A DNA stretch of 64,000 nt from Apoderus coryli (taxonomy: Eukaryota; Arthropoda; Insecta; Coleoptera; Attelabidae): assembly GCA_911728435.2 (NCBI GenBank), contig OU452198.1, positions 38,469,902 through 38,533,901 of the forward strand, given 5' to 3'. The translations under genes were made by a program, and so were the position numbers. Under the pieces are notes generated by a model that was not told the DNA's origin, did no database searches, and worked only from the letters and a program-made list of their open reading frames with translations. Of this stretch, positions 23,401 through 32,400 are shown piece after piece (position 1 is the stretch's first letter; each line of letters starts with the position of its first letter).

Positions 23401-26400
23401 TTAATTTTTGAATATGATCTTATAATATAAGCTTACTTATTTTACAATATTAGAAAGCTTTGTTTGTGATTGCCTTTGAGAATGGTATTTTTAGGCACCT
23501 ACCTATGGCCTTTCCAAATAAAAAATTGGGAAACTTGACTTTAATTTTGTTATGTCAAAATGAATACCGTTATTCCATTTTCAGATTCTCCATATAATTC
23601 TAGAGCGAGTTACCAATGAAAACGAAACAGATTCCTTTTTTGGAGTATACAGTGAGGGCCAAAAACCCGCCGCCCTTCTAACTTCTGAACAGTTTGGCAT
23701 ATTGTGATGTGATTTGGAAAAATACTTTAAGCAAAAGTTCTGCATTTTGTGACATATCAATGACAGCGTTAAATGTCATAATGACAGTTGGGCGCGATTA
23801 CTTTTTTAATAGAAAGGGGCGTCGAGTGATGTTAAAGGTCTTTTTATGCCAAAAGCATTCTCCAATTTTGAAAACATTTCATTTAGTAAGTTCTAGCAAA
23901 CAAGCAGTTCAGTTCATTAATTGTAAATTATTATTTATTTTACAAAATAAAACACAATAAATAACAAATGCAAAACCAACAACAAGAGAATAAAAATTAA
24001 ACATTACAGACACTAAAGGCCGCCGAAATAAAATAATATTAACAAAATTAATAACAACTAACATAGCGGACTTTTGATTCTCACTGTATAATGTATGTTG
24101 TCGGAAAAGTTTTTGGACACTCGATTATGTTTGCGAGGAGGAGATGTTTTGGCAAAATTGGATTTTTTTTAATACGTATTCCATTTGAGGGATGGAAAAC
24201 GTAATTTGACCGTCGTGAAAAATTTTTTGTTTTTTCTTAATTTGTTCAATTTGTTTATGAATCTTATACAAATTTTTCATTGTCCAGCTTGAACGATTTT
24301 AATCCTGGAACGGCTTTACTTGCTTTTTACAATTTAGTACTTTTTCTACTACAGAAATCGAAGATTCTAATAAAAAATTATGAGAGTTTGCTAACATTAT
24401 AAGTCAGTGAAAATTAATTTAATTTACCTCGATTTAGTATCTTATAATATTTTGGCCGGTTTAGTTTCGGCTTATTATTTGGATAAAAACATTACAGCAC
24501 AGTTGTTTAACACGTTAATCGCTCAAATGGAACTTAAAAAAAGATTTTACGGGTTCATGCAAAATTATGCGTTTTTTTACAATCAATAAAATGTTGTTCT
24601 ATAAAAAAAAATAAAAATTATAATAATATTGTAATGTAATTTGAGGACCAATTCTCTCAAATTGTTTAAATATGCTTTATCAAGCAATATCCTACCTCCT
24701 GTGCCCCTTTTCCAGCGATACCTTCAGCCTAAACGTAGAAATTGCTTTGATGCATTGTCGACTGGTATATCTGCAGTCATATAACCATGTCCTGGGATAT
24801 AATAGACAGGGTGTTAGTAAATAAGTGCGACAAACTTCAGCAGGTAATTCTGCATGAAAAAATAATGACAGTTTGCTATGTAAACACATGTCCGCAAATG
24901 GTTCGTTTTCTGCTGAGATACAGTTAAAGTTTTTCTTAAAAACTGAAGATTTATTGATTGCTCTGAAACCGGTGGAGAGATGAAATGTAGTGGGTTTTAA
25001 GAGGTAGCTATTGCGCATGTTTTGAGATGCAATTGCTTGCCAAAAAATGCGCAATAACTACGTCTTAAAACTCACTAAATTTCATTTGCATATCTCCACC
25101 GGTTTCAGAGCAATCAATAAATTTTCAGTTTTTAAGAAAAACTTTAACACCCCGTATCTCAGAAAACGAAGCATTTGCGGACATATGTTTATATAGCAAA
25201 CTGCCAGTATTTTTTCATGCAGAAATACCCCCTGAAGTTTGTCGCACTTATTTACTAACACCCTGTATACATGGGTTTTATAGCCAAAATTGTCTCTTCT
25301 GGTAGCGTTTTTTCCAAATCAAGAGTATGGCACTCGTATATTAAAGGTTTATGTAAAATTTGACATTTTATAGCTCAACAAATCTGAAATTTTTCTTATA
25401 TGTATGGAACACTGACTTAGAGTGTTCTTTAAGCTTTTATTAGTACATTTTCATTGCATTTCTTGTAAAAGACGGTTAATTCTTCCCTATTGCGTAAGAT
25501 ATTTTGCGATTATTAATAAAGGATGGTCAAAAAGTGAAGATCAGATAATAGTTGACATCAATTTCATCTATTTTTTAAGTAAACATAGAATAATCATGAG
25601 TTTTTTAAGACCAGAAGAATTTGTTAAGAACTTAACAGGTCATTCAATAAATCAACAAAATTTTGACAAAACTCGATTTTATTATACGTAGGTTCGAATT
25701 TTTGAAATGAAGATTCCTTAATTCATATTTGTAAATAATTGGTTTAGCCAAACCATTAAAATTTGTCTTTTATTTTTTTTTTAATTTTATCATTCGACGT
25801 TTCGACAATGGTTATTGCCTTCTTCATGGATCATATTATACTATTTCCTAATATCTTGTTTCTAGCCCTACAACATCGTGTTGAATTTTCGTTTTGTGGA
25901 AATACGGCTTGTGTTTGCGAGATGATAGTGGTATTTAATTTAATTTACAAATATGAATTAAGGAATCTTCATTTCAAATATTCGAACCTAATTACCCAAA
26001 AGGAATAAAAAAAAGTAATTCAAGATCCTACAAAGATTAAGTGTTTTTAGGTGTCAAAATTAGAGATACCACGAATATCTCTAGGAAAAGCTGGGTATGC
26101 AGCATTCGTAGAATACATTTTCGATTCTTACACTCGACAAAACATTTTGGAATTGGCAATAGATAAAATTCTACTTGTTAGATCAGACATGGGTGTTTTA
26201 GTTACACCTAGTTATGCGTGTGCTGTAGTTTACAAAAACCACTTATACTATTTGTATGATGGTTTTGGAAATAATGAAGTTGGCCTTAGTGAAGGTTTAG
26301 AGGATAGTGGTACAGCATGTTTTTCCAGATTTAAGGTAATGAAATTGCTAAATATATAGATAATAATGAAATACTGTCGCCACATACATCTTGTTGTTAT

Positions 26401-29400
26401 ATAATGTGATGAGTTAAAAAAGCCCTTTACTTTTGTTAGAATATTCACGATTTAACTACAAGAATTTTACACAACAAAAAGAAGCGTGAGACTGGCGAGG
26501 AAATCGTTTACACTCGTTTTGTATTATCATCAGTTAAAGTTAAACGGATTCATTTATCGGAGGATGATGTTAGGCGAAAGAAAAAGAAACGAAAAACTGA
26601 AGCTGAAGATGAGGAGGAAATTGAAGTTGCTGCTGCTGGTGGTGGTGAAGATGAAGTACCTGTTTCACCAACAACAGCTAGAACGGAAGATGGAAGGGAT
26701 GGAGAGGGTAAAGAGAAGAAAGATGCTAAAATTAAAGTTGGATATAAGTATAAGGATGGTATTTATGTTATTGAGGGCACAACGGCATTGGAAGGTACGC
26801 ATTAAGATTATTATATAGATTATTTCTTCTTTTTACTGGATTTTAGGTTGGGTGAAATTACACGAATGCTCTTGCTTTTGTTGTAGGGCGGGAGGAAGTA
26901 TCACTCACCTTAAAACAGGACCATTTTGCCTGTCTATGTGCAGCTCTTCTATTGTTATCTGTTCCTATTAAGAAATGGGACAATAAGAAAGTTGATCAAA
27001 TGATTGAGCATGGTAAACATGTGTTTTCACATGCAGACGATTTGGATATATCAGACAAGAGAACTATTAAAAATGTACTGATTCAGAAGAACTTTTTCGA
27101 TATTGTGGTGAAACGTGTTAATATTGCTAATTGGAGAGATAATAAAAGATTATCAATCGGTAAGTTTGTTGTCACCAATTTAGGTATATGTTAAGGCTAA
27201 AAGTCAGGCAACTGGATTTCAATTTCGCTCAATCCATCGGCCGGGAAATACTTGGTTTAAATATTGACACACTTTTATATTAACGTGTAGAGGCGTATCA
27301 TCTTGTTGGAAGCCAATTGATATTTCTGGAATATTGGGACTATGTGGATTTGGAAATGTACGACATAAATCGAGAATCAATTCTTTTTAAAAAAATTCTT
27401 CATTCTAACTTAACATATGAAAGTTCTCGTAATTTTCTTCACACAATTGCGCCAATAACCGCATATTTACCGCATTGCTTCGTGTTCTGTTTACTGTGAG
27501 CTCTCAATATTTTGAAAGAAAGATCAAAAGGTTATTTGGAAATGAAATTAGTAGTTAGTTATCTACTGCGGTATTGAGAATTTGAGTAGTCAAATCATTA
27601 ATAATTCTTACTTTTCTTACTATGTTATTACAGGAATCGATACTATTCTGAGGAAAAAGCTAACTTATTTTCTGATTCAATTTCCGAATGCCTGTTATAC
27701 AGTACATCAATCGGCGGATGGATATTTTCATATTTTTGACCCATATGGTGTTCCGCAGAAAGAAGACGAAGGCGAAGAAGACTCTTCTGGTCCTCATGCT
27801 GGTTGGATTCGCTGCAAAGACCTAAAGGTCAGGTAACATACAACTACTATTATATTTTGCAGTAGGAGTATCATTTAATTTCCACTGCAATGCGTAGTTA
27901 TTTATTATCGTTAATTGGAAAGGATATACCTGAACTGCTCAAACAAGAAAACTAACCTTAAAATTAATAATGAAGCTCAAATACCAAGTGGGTGCCTTGT
28001 AAACATGCTTAGGTACATGCCCAGAGAACCTCAAATTGGTATCCAGCAGCAATCCAAGATTCCTCGTTGATTCTCTAGCACCAAGTACAGTTTCCTCGAC
28101 TTTTAGTTTGATGAGATCTTTGAATAGGTTTTTCAACAACCTGAGCAATTCAGATTCACTTCCAGGCAGTCCATGAGAAATCCTAGTAAGTGCTGCTAGA
28201 TCCCTGTTAACTGTGTTCGATGTATTTTTCGACCGCAAATGAGTGATATATCTTAGTGTCGTCAGCATAGGGATGTACTTTATAATAGGGGATAGTTTTT
28301 ATTAAATGGCAGCTATATATGCAGAACAATAATGGAATGTTGGGACTCTCCACTCTTTAGTTCCTTTGGGATTAATATTTCTCTATTTAAAATTACAATC
28401 TGATACCTATCAACTAAATAATTTTGCTTAAGCTTTAAAGATGCATTCCTAAAGCCTAATCTAGTACGCCCCAAGAATACTATCAGAAGTGCGACATTGC
28501 GATCCACTCTGATAGCGCTTCAAAATTCAGGAGGAAAAAGACAGAGCATCACTCTGTCAAATTCTTGATACACTCCAAGAATTGCTTGCAAACTTTAAAA
28601 ATGAAAGAGCCTAATTATATTTCTTTTGGACCACCAGGTCTTAAGCCAAAAGAATTTATTGACTTAGAAGGTAAATTAATAGTTCCTTACTAATGATCAG
28701 ATCTAGAGTGATTTGAAGGAATATTCCCAACAATGGAATATTATTTTTTAATGCTCATGATGTTATAATTATATAAATGTATGAATAAAGGTTCAAACTT
28801 TTGTTTGTGCAGGCATTAAAAAGAAGATTAAAATCTATGGTGCAAAAAGGAGCTGAAAGTTATGATTTTTACACATTCGAAATTACATCAATCCGAAAAG
28901 CACCTAAAGATATGCTCATTAACTATAATTTGAATGAGTATGATATGATTCCCAGTCAAAAACCTGAAAGTATAGGTAAAATTTACCAGACAGCCTATAG
29001 AGGTTACTAGCAGTTTTATCGTACTAATAATCTTACCAATTGCTCAGGTATGCCATTCTATGAGGATGCGGAATGGTTGAAAACTGATCCCATACCTTGG
29101 TCAAGAAGAGTCGCCATCACAGCAGAGAATAAAGAGCGTGGTTCTATGGATAATAAATGGAAGAGTTGGGATGTGGAATATGCTAAAGATTTGTATTCAT
29201 TAATGGGCCGAATTCATCAAAATTCCGAAAGGTAATGTTATAGATTTAATAACTAGCATGATTTTTGTTAGTATCCCTCTTAATAGTGGCAAAGACATTG
29301 CTCATTCATTCCTATCATTATTTCAAAATATATTAACTTGAGAACGTTGAGACTAAACTGTTTATGGACTGATTGTTTTCACTTGCTTTTTTACTTTAGA

Positions 29401-32400
29401 TTTTCAGATGAGTCTAGGGGTAAACAAACACTATGTAACCTGGTTGCCTGTATCGGTATGATGGAAATATACGATTTAATGGATTGGAATGCAGCTGTTG
29501 TTGATTCGATTGTGGTAAATGGAGATAACTACTTTTTGGAGTGCATTCAAGATATTAAGGATGAGGATTACGAATTATCCATGGACGATCTGAAAGATGA
29601 TTGTAGTATTTTCCCTTTTACTTTTAAAGTAGCATTTAGTCCTGTTGTGGAGGGTATGATGTTTCTAGTCCGGACTACACAGTTCAACCTATATAAGGCT
29701 TTAAGGTAAGTTAGAAATGCAGACAGTCAGTAAGACTAAAATCAAAATTGAAAATGATTAGACCTGCAGGTCGAATTTGAGATGAAACCGCTTCTTCTTA
29801 TAAATAGGCGAACCGAAAAATAATAACTTTGCTCAATGTTTATAAATCCTTAATATCGATTGAATGTGGTACTAGACTACCAATGTTTATTATGGATAAT
29901 ATCAATTATGTACGTATTCAGGGTCCCGTGCCGCATAGTCATATTTAACTACATGGTTACCTTCAGTGGTTTTGCTTTGATATCATATCTTTATGGGACA
30001 TAAATGTATATCTGTGAACTTTCTAAAAAGAATCATCAATTCTTCGACACTAACAATCAATTTGAGGAATACTATACAGAGCCACTCAAAAGTCCCACTC
30101 CCTCAATCTTTTGAACGGTTATATTTAAAATAATTAAATTTGAACTACTCGTAACAGGTGACGTGATAGTCATAGAAAACGGTACAAGGCCACTGTACAT
30201 TTAAATGGGACCTTATGCCAAGTGATATCTCGCCTGCAAGGTACTGAAAATACCTACATATATGCCATACTATTTTTTGGGGGTTTTGGATGATTTTGCT
30301 GGATAAATTAAATCGATGGTCTATTTCCATATATAGCTATTTACAAAATCATAATTGTTCAGAAAACACAAAAGAAACTTTAGGACGCTTGATCAAATAG
30401 AGTTTTAAAAACAACAATTCAATTAAAACATATATTTTAATTTATATAGTTCTGAATGAATTAAAATCAGTGTCATGTTTCTGAGTCAATTCAGAACTTT
30501 GTAAGAATTATATAAAAATTAAATTGAGCAAGAAAAATGCCATTTTTAGCCATTTTTAACACAAATATATTTTGTCAAAATCATTGTCATACATAATAGC
30601 CAAAACTTAAAAACAATATTCTATTTGTGAATAAAAGTTCAAAAAAAGGCTTCTTCTTCAGGATCATTAATATCAGGTACCACAGTTTCATCCTCAATGA
30701 TTTCATCACTCAGCAGACTCGTAAAAAAGAGCCGACAGTCGTCTGGTACACTTCCTGAATTGCAAATCTCCCTTAAATGTTTAACTTTAATACATAAATC
30801 TTTCTCTTTTCTTCATGCAAAGATTTCAGACATCCTTCCATAGCAGCAACTGTAACCCGTCGTCCGCTACGCGGAAGATCATAATACTGCGAATATCTTC
30901 ATCAAAATTAGTTTTGACTTTCATTACAAAAGGGGAATTCCTTCTCGTACCTTATCCGACTAATGCGGGTGCTGCATTTAATCCTAAGTTTATCACATTG
31001 CCATCTTGATCCTTATTTCTGTTCACCATAATTAGTTTTGCCAGGATTTTCCAGTCAATATCCTTTTTTTTTAAAACTTCGTACCTCGGTTCATTTTTTT
31101 TGCGTTTTGAGCAATGTTACCCATTCATGGGATAAATAAACAGGGACATTTTTGGCTGCTATTTCGATTCTGACATGCAAGAATCACATTCCATCTGGCT
31201 ATGACCAGAAACTAAAAATTTTGATCAATTACCTCTATTGGTAAAACTTGCACGACATAAATAAACATTGCAGCCACAAATTGGTTTTTTATTTTGGCCC
31301 CCGCATGTGTCACTAAAGAGCCTCACGCTTTGAATAGTTGTGGCTAGAGGTGGTGACATAAACATGATGCTATTTCGCATGGGCCACGTGAACCTTCTAC
31401 TTCAGACCGCATGTAACATTTGCCAGTGTTGTCACCACAGTTAAAAATAGTAAAATTGTATGTTGCTAACTTAGTCTTATAAAACAGGATGGGGTTTGTA
31501 GGATCTGTTGGCACATACAATACTTGCTGCAAATCAAAATTAGCCGAATGGATCTTTTCAGGATTGTCTTTGGCTGTATCCTTGTCCAAATTTTTTTCCT
31601 GTCTGGCTCTTTCTTTATTTTTTATGTGGAGGTTGTATTTTTCTTGTATACTTGTTTTGGTTTCCTCGCAAGCAGCTTCATACGATGTACATGTTGGACA
31701 TTGATCATAGCTGGGTTTATGGAAAGATATGTTAAAATGTGTCTTAAAAAGATGGCGATAGTTTTAAGCATTCCTTGTTTTCCTTTACACATTCGTCTTT
31801 GTACAACCTGCACATTTGCTTTATGTTTAATTTCGGATCCAAGTACATTATTTTTATTATTTTATGGCAAAATTTAGAAATCCCTTTTTAACACCAAGAG
31901 TGTTAAGCAGCATTGTTATACATACATTTATCCTAGAGTATTTAATGCTTAGGCAAAATTTCATGGATTTAGATCGCCTTGATTTATTTTGCGTTGCAGT
32001 AGTTTTTCGTTTACAATCGGTAACTTCAACCAAATTATTAAGAAAAGCGCGTTGCCTGTCAACATTTGAAAGATTCCAGAATGATGTAAAAATTGTAGTT
32101 CTATCTTCCTGACTAATGCGGGTGCTGCAATTAATCCTAAATTAAAAATAAAAGTAGATATATAGCCTAAGTTTAAAGAAGTTTTATTATTATTTCTACC
32201 TGCAAGAATTATTGCATGGTTCACCTAAGCATCTACCTGGAATAGGAATTCCTTTCGTATTGACGGATTTATATATATATATGTATATATATACGGATTT
32301 CCAGAATTTCTATTGTTTTTGCGAACATTGTTTCTCCAAGATGTTGGACATCGTTTCTTTTGATGCTTTGGGTCCACAGATTTCGTAATATCAACTGATC

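Noticed and set aside
27828..27832. Alternative donor AG/gtaaca for gene B exon 20
   Set aside because: It would shift the frame of exon 21; the donor at 27828 (gtcagg) keeps it.
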